The notes below the pieces were generated by a model. It made no database searches. It saw nothing but the letters and a program-made list of their open reading frames with translations, and was not told the origin of the DNA. A program made the translations under genes and the position numbers. From Adiantum capillus-veneris (lineage: Eukaryota > Streptophyta > Polypodiopsida > Polypodiales > Pteridaceae), in assembly GCA_014529385.2 (NCBI GenBank), contig CM043942.1, positions 106,779,141 to 106,843,140 on the forward strand: 64,000 nucleotides of DNA, read 5' to 3'. Shown here one piece after another: positions 53,321 to 64,000 of this stretch. Within the stretch, counting starts at the first letter, position 1. Each line of letters begins with the position of its first letter.

Positions 53321-54078
53321 CCCGGGGGATTCACTTTATATACAAAACAAGATGCCACCTGCGAGCGGACAACTTTAATAAACCCCTATATACGACTCAT
53401 ATGAGGGAATTTTGACCCCCCTTTCTACGCTTATACGAAAGTCAATGCAGAAAACTATCATACCCCTATCTTACATATAGAATATATGTCTCACATGATT
53501 CAACTAAGTAAAACTAGTCAAAGAGCGTGTAGCATAGTGATTGACAATGTACTAAGGAGCCACTTTTGTTCATAACTAGATTTACCCTCAATGTGTCTTA
53601 GTTTGACTTTCAAACTATGTGCCCATTCAGCCTGCACTCTATCCAATTTTGACCCATCTAAATTACTCAAAAAACATGGTTATAAAGTCGTGTTAGGTTC
53701 TTCATGTAAATTTGCATCTATACAAACTCTTTATAGCTTTGATCCCTCAACAAATGAACTATAATAACAAAACAAGCAATTGATACAAAGCATTGTTGGT
53801 TCTTGCATGTATCTTGGTAGCTACTGATGACTCACAAGTTTGAGGGAAGACTCTTTTGGGAAGCCATGATTTTCAAGCACAAAAAATTCATTTCATTTTT
53901 CCCTTTTCTCACTTCCCCCCTTCCCCCCCAAATATGATACCCCCTCCCTTATTTTTAATCTTAGGAGATAAATTATTGGGGACCTACCTCTAACTTATAC
54001 ACTTATGTAACTTGTAAAAAAACCCCCCTCCCCTGCACTTACGTGGTGCGGTAAGTTTTCCATTGTGAATCCCCCGGG
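53321..54078. mobile_element. 758-bp non-autonomous TIR transposon (hAT-like)
   Basis: CCCGGGGGATTCAC (53321-53334) is the exact inverse of GTGAATCCCCCGGG (54065-54078). Flanks GCACACGA (53313-53320) and GCACACGG (54079-54086) match at 7 of 8 positions, a near-perfect 8-bp target duplication typical of hAT elements (9 bp, Mutator-type, is the alternative). The interior has no ORF of note and is AT-rich with runs such as ACCCCCCTCCCC. Confidence 0.75.
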
Positions 54079-54147
54079 GCACACGGGAGACAAATTCACA
54101 AGAACTTCACAGGAATCTCTCTACACACAAATCCCTCCCCCTTTATG

Positions 54148-54152
<5 letters not shown>

Positions 54153-54199
<47 letters not shown>
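54153..54199. repeat. (CT)n microsatellite
   Basis: About 23 CT units just upstream of the Transposase_24-like gene. Confidence 0.95.
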
Positions 54200-54201
<2 letters not shown>

Positions 54202-54309
54202 ATACACAGGAATCCCTCCCTATTATCTATAGTATAGATTATAACTTGTCCATGTTTTCTTCTCCATTTAATATTAAGATTAAATGTTCGTGTGTTTAAT
54301 GCAGATATG

Positions 54310-55635
54310 GATGATGATGAGTTTCTTTCTTCTTTGTCACCCCAACAGAGGAGGTAGTACAAGGAGCGTCATCGCTCTGGAGCACCATCACATTGTTCCA
54401 CTCCTTCAGCATCTCCCTCTGTTTTGGAGCATTCAGTGCGCTCTGAAGCTTCGATGTCGATGAAACGATCTTCACAGTCGTCTAGGCACCGACGCTCTAG
54501 TGGTGGCAACGGTGGTTGTTGTGGGGATGCCGCCGTTGTTGCCTTGACACCGCCTCGTGTTCGACAAGGCTCCTTACCTTCCCCTTCTTTGCCCACCCCC
54601 ACACCAGCCACAACATTGCCACTCTACGCTAGGTTTTGCGCGGCTATCGGCCGTTCCTTGCTACACACCACTAGCTACTTCTCCGAGAGTCACCCTAGTC
54701 GACACTCCTCGCTTTGGGGCCCAGACTCCAGTGGAGACACCTCACGTCCGTAACCCCATCGAGACGCTACTAGAGACCCCTGCCAAGACACCCTGGTTCA
54801 TGCGTCACATGCGAGAGGGCTTGCCGTACTCGGTCGACATCAATGGCGGCATCATCTTGGATGACGAAGGCAAGAAGGTGATCTCGCGCATGCACGGTCT
54901 TTGCTCTCAGGTCTTTAGACACTACATACTAAACACCTCGAGTGAAGTACCAAATAAATTAAAAGACAGAGTCATTAGCATGCTGCATGATGAGTTTCCC
55001 ATGTCAAGTCGGGATGAGCGCTTCAATGAAGACCTGATGAAGGTTCGAATGCATGAATAGTACAAGCACAAGCATTTTGAAGTACAAAAAGCAATAAAGC
55101 ATGGGTGGAACAGACCAGATTGACTGGCCAAAGAAGATTGGAAGAATGCGAAGCGAGTAGCGCGCGAGAATCCTGACAAGTGGAAGCAACAAAAGGAGGC
55201 AGCCAAAGCGCGAGTAGAGGCAGGGAGCTCTCACCACTTGGGGAGCGGCGGATGGGCATCATTTGAGGCCGATTTTGTAAGTGTTTTTGCATTGCTCTTT
55301 AGGTTTGGTAGTTACGTCTATTTGTACTTTTAAATTCTAACATAATGGATTCTTTATATGTTTTGAACGGTGATCGATGACAAGACGTTACACCACACAG
55401 TACGAGCGTGAGTATGCAGGCAAAAAGAGCTTAAACACCCTGATGGACATTCTGAGTTCTCGTAGCGGCATGGTTAGTATTTCACTTTACTCTTTTACAT
55501 TTGTTGTATTTTAATGATAAGCTAAGAAAATAGATTGTTTTGTATTTATATGTTTATACTTACAAAAAGTCTTATTATTTTTTTCTGCAGAATCTGACAG
55601 ATACGCCGCTTGGACGCGATGAGACGTCTGATTAA
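54310..55635 (+). pseudogene. CACTA second gene, Transposase_24/TNPA-like (broken)
   Basis: Starts MDDDEFLSSLSPQQRR. A Ser/Pro/Thr-rich region follows, then TPWFMRHMREG and VISRMHGLCSQVFRHYIL. The block EDWKNAKRVARENPDKWKQQ and AGSSHHLGSGGWASFEADF (55,130-55,270) is that of plant Transposase_24 proteins (W...KS...NR...HxxGS). Splice sites fit: GATTTT|GTAAGT at 55,276, an exon near 55,385-55,470, and TTTTTTCTGCAG|AATCTG at 55,590 leading to the end TPLGRDETSD and TAA at 55,635. The gene has TAG at about 54,354, a frame change in the Ser/Pro region, TAG at 55,058 and TGA at about 55,121, so it is dead. The family binds subterminal repeats of CACTA elements. Confidence 0.75.
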
Positions 55636-55644
55636 ACGGCGTCA

Positions 55645-55838
55645 GTCTAGCTGTAGCTAGATAGCATTAGTTTCCTTTTGTCATAGCATGTATAATGAGA
55701 TGACGTGTATACGTCTTTTTGTAACTATTGGAAAACTAATGCTATCTAGCTGTAGCTAGATAGCATTAGTTTTCTTTTGCCATAGCATGTATAATGAGAT
55801 GACGTGTATACGTCTTTTTGTAACTATTGGAAAACCAT
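55645..55838. repeat. 99-bp tandem duplication containing a 17-bp hairpin
   Basis: Two copies (55645-55743 and 55744-55838) are nearly identical. Their junction forms a perfect inverted repeat: 55735-55751 pairs with 55754-55770 across the loop GT. It sits right after the Transposase_24-like gene and covers its probable 3' UTR. Confidence 0.92.
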
Positions 55839-56149
55839 GTATTTTCTCAATAATGAACAATTGTGTTGTAACTATTACATTTGCAAAGCTTAACAATCAA
55901 GTGATTTTGCCTATGATGTGTATAATTGTCATTGATTTACTTTCGTTAATTTACTTTCGTCCAATTACTTATGTCAGTTTTGAATCTTTATTTTGCAAAC
56001 AATAGTATGCATGATAGAGTTAATGGTTATATTGTCTTGTGGGTGACTACTTTGGGTCTATACCTTGCACTTTCTTTCAAAGGTGAATCTGGGCTTATCT
56101 TGGATTCATTTATGTTTACTCTATTCTGGAAACATTCAATATGGTTGAT

Positions 56150-56180
56150 GGGTGGTAGGGCATTGAATGCCCTGCCACCC
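56150..56180. repeat. 15-bp inverted repeat, one mismatch
   Basis: GGGTGGTAGGGCATT (56150-56164) pairs with AATGCCCTGCCACCC (56166-56180), loop 1 nt. It lies inside the CACTA right end and could act as a terminator-like or structural element. Confidence 0.85.
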
Positions 56181-56199
56181 AAATTTTTTTACTCTCGTG

Positions 56200-56432
56200 C
56201 GTTGCTATAAGCGTCTCTATATATAGTTCTACTATGTCACTATAAGCGTCACTACAGAAGAACTGCAACCGTCGCTATAATCGTCACCTATATGTGCTGC
56301 TATATAGCGACACACATAGCGACGGTTATAGAAACGTACCCGTAGTGATGCTGTTAGCGACGGTCTTAGCGATGCCAAAGAGTATAAAAACCCAATGTAT
56401 TTTCATCGCTAAAAGCGTCACAAGTGCACATA
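56200..56432 (-). promoter_or_regulatory. CACTA right subterminal repeats
   Basis: Repeated TAGCGACG/CGTCGCTA-type motifs (GTCGCTATAA, ATAGCGACAC, ATAGCGACGG, TTAGCGACGG, TTAGCGATG), in the mirror arrangement of the left end. Confidence 0.75.
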
Positions 56433-56445
56433 ACCTCTTGTAGTG
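56433..56445 (-). repeat. CACTA right terminal inverted repeat
   Basis: ACCTCTTGTAGTG, followed by the ATT target duplication. Confidence 0.93.
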
Positions 56446-56488
56446 ATTGTCATCAAGATATGTGGTAAGGTGGACAAACAACTAAAAA

Positions 56489-56851
56489 GTGCAGTGTTTC
56501 TATATGGATAAACCATGCTTCCTACGGAAACATATGAGAATACAATTTCAAAATTTCCTTTGCAAACTACAGAAGAACTTACTCGCATTTGTAGCTGAAC
56601 GAAGAGACTGGGCCGTGTCTGAGAGAAAGTACAAAAAATTGCAAAGAAATGCTGAAGGAACATGGAAGTGTCCTAAAAGCTTTAGGGAGTTGGCTTGCAG
56701 CTTAACCATGTTGGCAGTGAATATTGGGTTGTGTTTCATCGAGTTCGAGATCGCAGCAGAAGCTGAGGTACGAATCTTGGAGCGGACATTCAGGTATAGC
56801 CAGGAAAATGTTCATTTTGTGGGTTCAAGCAAGACCCGAACACCATTCTAA
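56489..56851 (+). CDS. Unrecognised ORF, 120 codons
   Basis: An open frame with mixed composition (ERRDWAVSERKYKKLQRNAE, SFRELACSLTMLAVNIGLCF). A Leu-rich stretch follows a charged helix. No family is recognised and no splice sites are convincing. It belongs to the sequence into which the CACTA inserted. Confidence 0.25.
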   Translation: MQCFYMDKPCFLRKHMRIQFQNFLCKLQKNLLAFVAERRDWAVSERKYKKLQRNAEGTWKCPKSFRELACSLTMLAVNIGLCFIEFEIAAEAEVRILERTFRYSQENVHFVGSSKTRTPF

Positions 56852-58661
56852 TTGCTTCGCTTTTGGCAAGGTTTCCACATGATCCATTGTGGAGAGGGAG
56901 CATGGATTTGTGTTCGTGTTCGTGCACTTGCCGTATTAACAATGAGAGTTGCACAACTTCTTTTAATCAGCAGCAACTGTTGCTGTCAACTTCAAGTTAG
57001 GGGAAAAAGAGAGAGCAAAAGAAGCTCAAATGCTATTTTAGTTTCTTTTTCCCACATGTTGACAATGGCTGCAAGTTTGTGTGTGTTGTAGGAAGGTTAG
57101 AGGCATAGACAGTTTCGAGGAACTCAATTTCAGGTGCTAGTAATATGTGGTGAATAGAACTTTCTGGTGAAATTAGGGAGGTGGCTTCCAATTTTTTCAT
57201 GTTATCAATTAGTGGCAGCTTGTCTTCCACCACTAGCTTTTGGTTGGGGGTAGAGAAACATATAGATTTGTGTGTTATTCTAATGACGAGAGAAGATTCA
57301 ACTCTTAGTCATTGGGACAAAAAAGAAAGGGGAGGTACAAGAAAAGGGTAGTTCTTTTGAATGGAAAACATGGTAAGAGACACACAAGGGACATTGCATG
57401 TGTATGTGCTGACGCTCGTACGCATCCGTGCGTGTGTGGGAAAACAGAATAAAAAATGGAAATGTTGTAGTGCACATTTGTACTTGCGTAACCCGCATTG
57501 ATTACCATTGACGCTGGCCCCAGTGATGGGGTGTGTTGACTAAGTCATGAAGTTTGAATGGAGAACATGAATGAAAATGAAATTAACGTGAGGCTGATGC
57601 AGAGGACTAGAATTATAACAATGGAAACTTGTGTAAAGCAAGTGGTGATGATCAATTCAATAGGCATAAAGAAACAAACAAGAAGAATTACAAACGTAGT
57701 GCCAAGAGGAGGAGGATCAACTTGTCGAAGTCAATTTCATCAACGTCCCGACGATGCAACCACAGAAAATAAACAAACACATTGTAACAATAGCACAACT
57801 GTGCTTGGTAAAGAATTTGTTACATTAACCATTGTTCATCGCTTGCATCCCACCTTAACTAATTAAGGTTAACATTTCTCTATGATTTGTAAATTAACCT
57901 TAATTTGATCTGACACCTAAGGTTTGGTTGTGACACATTGCTCCAATCAACAAGCTAACCTCAACCACCAATTAGTATCTTAATTAATATTGCTCTAGCG
58001 GTTGGTTAACATTACTACTTTCGGATACCTCAGATCAGCTTGAGACACATTACTTTGATCGGTAAATTTTGCTATTGTAGCACCGTATAGTGTATAGAAT
58101 TTGTTTCTTGTCGCCCCTGCATTTAATTTACCCAACGTTGATGAGCTATCCAACTTTACTGTAGGGCACAAGAGGGAGATTTAAGCAGTGGCATTGATAG
58201 GGAGACTCAGGGGGTTCCACCTCTTAGACATGTAAGTTACCACATGAGCTCAAATGAATGGGTTTTTTAATTATCAAAATTTCAAATTTCAAATTTCTTT
58301 CTTCTGATGCTAATGATGCTGCAAATTGCTTCTATGGTTACTTGAGAGGTGCTTAGCTATTCTCTACATACAAGATGAACATAGGCTTAACTAATGCTCT
58401 TCTAGAAAGGTTTAGGTGCATGCTAATATAGGAAGGGAGAACAAATTTGTGCCAATGACTCCTCGTGCTTGTGTACCGCCGCAACTATAAGTTCATGGAT
58501 TGAGTTAGAGCTCCACGCCTCTGGAATCATAGGCCGAGATGATAAAGAAGGAAGCAACCTTCACGACCAACCTGCTAGTTCTCTTCTAATAAGAATCAAG
58601 CGTGGTCCGCTTGCTCAGTGCCACATGCGTGGAGCCGTAACCCAATGGGTCTACCTAGCTA

Positions 58662-58706
<45 letters not shown>

Positions 58707-60083
58707 GAGGTGCGCATGCACACACACACACACACACACACACACTCTTGGCCATAGCTTGCGTCATTTGAAAGCGTAAAACACTAGTTCATACTGTCAA
58801 ACATGATAGAGGATGTTACGACTGCAGGTTCTAGTCCAGGGTAGGGAATTCGTGCAATTTCGGACGGGGCAGGGAATCTGAGCAATGCATTTGTGTTGAA
58901 ATAGAGGTGATGACGGATTACGAGCTCCTTGTGAGGAAGTGCAACTAACGTGTGCCACTGTGTGAGAGAAAAAGAGCATTATATATGTTCCACAAACAAA
59001 TTAACTGAAGCACATACACCATTACCTACAAAGCTGTGCGACGCTCATAACCACATGTCCAAACACTAATGACAGTAGAAGAAAACCAATTACCACATAA
59101 CACAATACCAATTCACACTCTTTTAGTCACACAACACAGAGCATAAACAAGGTGAATCCATACCCTTTCAGTTGCGGTTGCACGGCTTTGAAAAACGTGA
59201 AAGAAGGCTGCATGCAGAAGAAAGCCTCAAAGCCGGCACCACAATTAGCAATAGATCGGATAGGAAAGTGCGTCTAGCCTTTTTGTAGCGTGCGCTACTT
59301 AGAGGCATAACTCATGCGATTTTCCCCGCCACATCATTTGGAGAAAAAAGAGATTGTAGAAAGGCTCCCGGTGGGAGACCAAAAATAGTATTCGATTGTA
59401 ACATAGCAAGTGCAATCTGATTTTTGCAAAAAGAATATTTTGAAAAAAAATTTAATGCTCATCTTGATATATTATTTGCTGAAAAAAATACTCCAAAGCA
59501 TTTTACTATATCTTGAGAAAATAAATTGTCACTACTAGGCCAACCAAGCAAGACTCGTTTTCATCATCATCATCTTGTTACTTGGTGAGCCAAAGGCTCT
59601 TTTTCATCTATCTGTTCCCAGAAGCCACCACATGGTAGGCCTTCAAATTAGCTTCAAATTAACTTAAAAAAGAGAGCCTTGCATGGCCAGGAGCCTCGCA
59701 AGAAAACAATGCTGCTTTTTACTTGTGCTTGCGTGAATGCTTCTCCCTCGTTTTGAAGGACTGCACATAGCTATCCAGTGACTAAAGCACAAAAAGTGCT
59801 CCATGTTGTCTCTTGGAATGCACTGCACTACACCATCTAAGATGTTCGGGTTTCCCATACTTCGATGTGTCTAGATTCCACCTTAGGCCACAGATGACGT
59901 TTGAACCTGGTGGTGGTGTGAACGTAGTTATCACTCGTGCAAATTTCTTGGTGAATATTCTTTAGCCTAAGATGTTCTATGCGAGGTGATAATCTGTAAA
60001 GATGTGCTCGTCTTGGAAAATTTACCTGTTGTTCTGAGTCTAACTTGGATTGAGAACTTGGAGTCAAAAATATTTGCTCAACA
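56852..60083. other. No gene recognised; one microsatellite
   Basis: Only short ORFs. (CT)n at about 58,668-58,700 is followed by (CA)n at about 58,719-58,745. Confidence 0.55.
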
Positions 60084-60177
60084 ATGAGGCCAACACTGGC
60101 ACGGCCAGGAAGCTCTGGGCTGTTTTCACCAGATGCAAAGAGAAAGCAGCTGCAATCAACAGTTCAATATTCTTCAG
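60084..60177 (+). CDS. Possible first exon of an unidentified gene
   Basis: ATG at 60084, then MRPTLARPGSSGLFSPDAKR and KQLQSTVQYSS, ending at a strong donor TTCAG|GTAAGT (60178). The putative intron begins with the microsatellite at 60,199. Basic, Ser-rich; no domain. No clear following exon was found. Confidence 0.25.
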
Positions 60178-60197
60178 GTAAGTCTCTGGCCATTCTT

Positions 60198-60198
<1 letters not shown>

Positions 60199-60275
<77 letters not shown>
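60199..60275. repeat. (CG)n then (GA)n microsatellite
   Basis: CGCGCGCGCG followed by about 32 GA units. Confidence 0.95.
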
Positions 60276-60276
<1 letters not shown>

Positions 60277-61714
60277 CGTTCTTGTCGATCAACAGAGAGG
60301 GGGCATGCAGGTGATGACAGAGCACCAAGCTTGCTCAGAAAATTCCATCACCATGCTAACTCGCCTCTAGTTATATAGTTCAGAATCCGACTATGACGAC
60401 GCTACTCGTGGGGAGGAGAGCATATCGTGAGCCCTCGTTTGCTGCCTTGCCTCTCATGTGTGCCTTGCTCTCTTTGACGTTTTTGGATGCATGTGTGTGT
60501 GTGTGTCTATGTGTCAATGTTCGTGTTGTTTAGTGTTGGCTATTCATGGTTGACTGGCCAACACCTTGATAGGCTGGCTGTTGAGCCTCCTTGGCCCGAT
60601 GCCAGACCTCCGAGGCTCGGACAGATGAGGGAGTTCGTGAGAGCATTCAGTCCATGACGTAGATTCTAATACTCTAAGAACAGTTCTCCACAAGGTGGCC
60701 TCCTAGAGGCCATTCATTTCTAAGCCTCGATGCCTTTGGATAAATCCTCCACAAACTCATCGTTAGCCTCTTGTCACACACATTGCATCCTCGTCATCCG
60801 CTCTTACACACACGCTTTGTGCTAACTAGACTTGCTTGGTGGGTGTTGCTATAGAACATCTATAAAATATAACAGGACATGTGTAGATTGACATCAAGCA
60901 TCTAGCACTAAAGTAAACAATTACAAAGTTCGCTAGATCCGCATTTGCAATAGTGATGAGCGGACTAAATATGGTGTCTTCCTCTATGGGGACACTGAAC
61001 GCAACACGCCCGTTATCATGCGACCTTGCATAGGGAAAGCAACAAGTGAACATATTGTTTGGCCGATGCAAGTTCGCGACTTCTCTTTCCAAGGTCAAAT
61101 TCAAGCATCGATCGGTCCCATGAACAGAATCCTGCGATTGGAAAGACTCCTAGACTTCTTGAGGACATGCCCTACGTATGATAGCATGCTACTACATGGC
61201 CGACGAGTTGCATAATTGAGGAGAAGCCCTGCTTGGTCTACAAGGAGAGGGCACACTGCAAATAGGAAATTGGCTACAACATAAGGAAGGAGAAAGAGTT
61301 GATGGCCGAACAAAGAGAGATAATGCAATTTTAACAAGGGAAAATCTATCGAAAAGCATCCATAACTCTTTATGTAGCAAACCTTCAACATATAATATAA
61401 AATTAAATCTACTTCTCTTTAAGCTTAATCAATATGACACATCTCCTATATTTGTCTTGATGCGTGTTTTGTGTATGGCAGGGAGGACAAGACATTTTAA
61501 TTGCACAAGCTTGACTCCAACTTGAGAACACTACACAGTTCGTTATTTGTATCCAACACCCCGTGACTATGCGTTTGCTTGGCGCAACACTTAAACGCTA
61601 TGGGGCAAGGCACGACTTCCGTTTCTTATAATTTTTAATTTGGAGAGACACAATGCTAGCTCTCCACTATACTTTGTATGGCACCTCTGCATGACGTGCA
61701 TTGTATACTTTGAA
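60276..61714. other. No gene recognised
   Basis: Unique sequence with short ORFs. A frame at 61018-61215 is open but shows no family motif. Confidence 0.5.
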
Positions 61715-61873
61715 GTTTCAATCTGTGACGTTTCATTGCAAGACGATATGTTTAAATATTCACATTGACTTTTTGTAGCTTGACTAACGTTGTCCTCTAG
61801 TTTCAATCTGTGACGTTTCATTGCAAGACGATATGTTTAACTATTCACATTGACTTTTTGTAGCTTGACTCAA
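61715..61873. repeat. 85-bp tandem duplication
   Basis: GTTTCAATCTGTGACGTTTC starts at 61715 and again at 61800. The copies are nearly identical through TTTTTGTAGCTTGACT, then diverge. Confidence 0.92.
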
Positions 61874-62859
61874 ACGTTGTGCACAATTGGAAGACATTCG
61901 TACACGATTATCAGGTTAGTAGTGTAGTACAATTTTTATAGTCTGTTTATGCTTTCTATATTTTTGAGTTTGTCAAAGCTTCCTTAACTTTAGTTTAGCC
62001 ACATGTTTTCCTCACCAATGCATACTCAATTTCCATCATCATATCTATATATCAAATAGACATGCAATTCGTTTCTCGTAGTTTGGCAATTCAAACTATA
62101 TATTGAAATAAAGGAAAATTGACTACGCTAGATTGAGAATAAGATGGGTGTCTCAAAGATGGTTCCACAATTTAGAGACTAAATAATCGATATTACTAGG
62201 TTGAATGGTGCAATCCGCAAATAACTACCAAAGTAGGTTAATTTGCAACCCTTTTGCTCGATTCAATTACCCTCTTTAGTAGCCCTTTGTCGTATAGGGA
62301 GCACTATGGGACACAACTTGCTTCTTCTCAATGCTCATCAAGTCCCAAGCTTAGCTATTATTCGTGCCTATCAATTGGTTCTACTCATTTTCTCATGTCA
62401 CCACAACAAAACCCAAGGCGACAACAATCACTAACCAGCTGCGCTCCAAAATCTATTAGATTATGTACGACAAAGGCGCACCAACCAAGACTAGTTCCTC
62501 TTCAAGCACATACACACACATTACCTAGGCTAATAATTTTGGACACGTGGGGAGTATCAACCCTCTCAGTGTGATAATACCGCTCATTGGGTGTCCAATT
62601 ATTAAAAAGAATCTGACTGCAATCATCGGCTGGCGGAGAGATAAGCATCGTTGGAAGTTTCCATGGCGCTGGGCGTCACGTGCAATTTACCTGCTACTTC
62701 AAGGGTAGGTCACCTTCAACCATACGCTCTTTGGCCACCATGAGCAAGAAGTCCGTCAGGGCAAGGACACTTTAGATGAGTCTAATTGGGTGTGGCCGTT
62801 AAATTCACAAGAAGTTTTGGACAAATTCTCACAATGATTCCCACATTGTAACTTACCTC

Positions 62860-63014
62860 AACATCATGACTTTATGTGAGGGAGGCACTGCATACCTAGC
62901 TAGGTGCGATTGGGTGCAGCGGACGGTCGGCCCAGTGGGGGGACCTGTGGTCCCCTGCCCCCAATCGTACATAGCTAGGTATGCGGTGCCTCTCGAGCAA
63001 AAGCTCATGATGTT
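62860..63014. repeat. 155-bp foldback (MITE-like or hairpin precursor)
   Basis: An inner inverted repeat 62882-62914 / 62960-62992 matches at 30 of 33 positions. The pairing continues outward, less perfectly, to AACATCATGA (62860-62869) and TCATGATGTT (63005-63014). The loop is about 45 nt. No target duplication was identified. Confidence 0.85.
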
Positions 63015-63539
63015 ATGCATTGTATGAAAAACATTGATAAAGACTCCGTTTTCCTACATTGGAAAATTTCTAAATCTTCTTGTGTAAACTCCTGCCATTT
63101 GTATCGCCATAGTGGTGGTTCTGTTGCATGTTCTTCCTAGGAGCTTGTTTTTAACTCTTCAATTCTGAAGGGGTTTTTCCACAAGGCTGTCTGCTCAGGC
63201 TAAGTTTTGAGATAACCTTCCAAATTTAGCTGCACTGATGATCAATAGTTTTCTCAGCTTGCTAATCTGTGTGCTCCTAGTCCCAGGCTTCTCTAGCCTA
63301 TACTGGACTTGACCCATGTACACCTTGACATGAAAAGTGACTTTGTTTAGCTCATGATGACAGCGTTGCTGCTTCTTCAATGTGACATCGCTTCTTTTAC
63401 AGGCCAAGCATCATTGACCTCTAGGATGGCTTGATGGGGCACCCTTATTGGGAGCATTTGTCTGGCATCTGGACCCCTATCCTTTGCGTAAAAGGGTGTT
63501 AGTTTAGGTGATGAAGCAAGGTAAGGGAAGACAAAGGCA

Positions 63540-64000
63540 GGATTTGTTCCGGATTTTGTGGGGGCGACCTTAGACCATGGGGATGAGAGTACCAGACTCA
63601 GTAGAGCATGGGGCAAGGTACGAGATCAGGAGGTCCTGATATTTTTTGATGGCGTAGCCAAGGCCAACTTCATTTCATTGGAATTGGTGGCTCGACTTGA
63701 AACAACGCCCGGAGAAATGGGACCACAAATGGATGTGGTTATAGCAAGTACCCGGGCGTGACGTTGCCATTGCACTCGTCATTCGTTGCATTGTCAGGTC
63801 TATATCTTGCCTCTTGAGGATGTGATATATCTTGGTATCACAAAAACTGTGTTGTGGTTGACCATTGTGCAAGAAAGCAACATTGAAAAAAGAGAAGGGC
63901 AAAGAAATTATCCTTGATGTAAATCGAGGGTGTCCGAACGGTTTCATCGATTTTGTGCACCAAGGACAAGATTTTGAAGCAGATCAATACACACAAGATT
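63540..64000 (+). pseudogene. Degenerate Ty3/gypsy protease, cut by window end
   Basis: The frame 63558-63761 has VLIFFDGVAKANFISLELVA, matching the retropepsin start of gypsy elements (family pattern D[ST]GAxxxFIS). After a stop it continues with YILPLEDVIYLGITKTVLW, equivalent to the second half (xxLPLxxxDxxLGxxWL). The catalytic triplet is altered (DGV in place of DSG or DTG). RT would lie beyond the window. Confidence 0.6.

Larger units (their letters stand above)
38261..56445 (+). mobile_element. CACTA (En/Spm) transposon with nested insertions
   Basis: Terminal inverted repeat CACTACAAGAGGT (38261-38273) matches ACCTCTTGTAGTG (56433-56445). The flanking 3-bp duplication is ATT (38258-38260 and 56446-56448). 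Inside both ends are subterminal repeats with TAGCGACG-type motifs, as CACTA transposases require. It carries a TNP2-type gene and a Transposase_24-type gene, both broken. Subtracting the Tat Ty3 element (9246 bp) and the 758-bp TIR element leaves about 8.2 kb. The insertion order is CACTA first, then the others into it. Confidence 0.93.

Noticed and set aside
56852-57240. Short ORFs on both strands right of the CACTA with weak similarity to 37395-37616
   Set aside because: Similarity is limited to a few residues (GPEIE/APEIE) and cannot be distinguished from chance.

Overview
The window looks like nuclear DNA of a land plant. I saw no bacterial operons, no rRNA, no convincing tRNA gene and no complete host gene. 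The evidence for a plant is GT-AG introns with plant-like splice sites, Ty1/copia, Tat-type and chromodomain-type Ty3/gypsy retroelements, a CACTA (En/Spm) transposon with TNP2-like and Transposase_24-like genes, a plant-style Helitron terminus, and long GA/CT and CA microsatellites. A fern or other seed-free vascular plant would fit, but that is a guess. Almost everything recognisable is a transposable element or a fragment of one, many nested.

Layout. 1-9.2 kb: decayed retroelement pieces (Ty3 protease on +, Ty1/copia integrase/RT/RNase H on -) among pyrimidine or purine tracts. 9.2-13.7 kb: a nearly intact two-ORF LINE, killed by one nonsense codon and a lost catalytic Asp. 13.8-17.7 kb: the starts of two different Ty3 elements facing each other, one (+) with LTR end, PBS and leader ORF, the other (-) with a Tat/Athila-style PBS and gag. 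18.4-20.5 kb: nothing recognised. 20,524-27,985: a candidate 7.46-kb Helitron with A/T insertion-site context, no Rep/helicase, and several gene pieces: a spliced coiled-coil/RING-like gene, an FCP1/NIF-like HAD exon, an unrecognised minus-strand gene, and a minisatellite built on a 14-bp palindrome. 28-31 kb: copia gag and chromodomain-type gypsy remnants. 31,149-36,359: a young copia element on the minus strand, with 322-bp LTRs differing at 2 sites by eye and TSD TAAAA, whose pol carries three lesions.

38,261-56,445: an 18.2-kb CACTA transposon (TIR CACTACAAGAGGT, TSD ATT) with a broken TNP2 gene and a broken Transposase_24-type gene. Into it inserted a 9.25-kb Tat-lineage Ty3 element (43,680-52,925; LTRs about 1.56 kb, about 2% diverged) and, separately, a 758-bp TIR element (53,321-54,078; 14-bp TIR, near-perfect 8-bp TSD). 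The Tat element's gag, protease, RT/dual RNase H and integrase are separated by a stop, a frame change and another stop, each at a domain junction. 56.4-64 kb: mostly unrecognised, with a 155-bp foldback, an 85-bp tandem duplication and a decayed gypsy protease at the right edge.

Inferred history: an older CACTA was invaded by the Tat element and the small TIR element, and the copia element landed in a TATA-like site downstream of a decayed chromodomain-type gypsy. The genes do not form one pathway. The shared theme is element nesting, gene capture and defective copies that probably moved in trans. All alignments were by eye.
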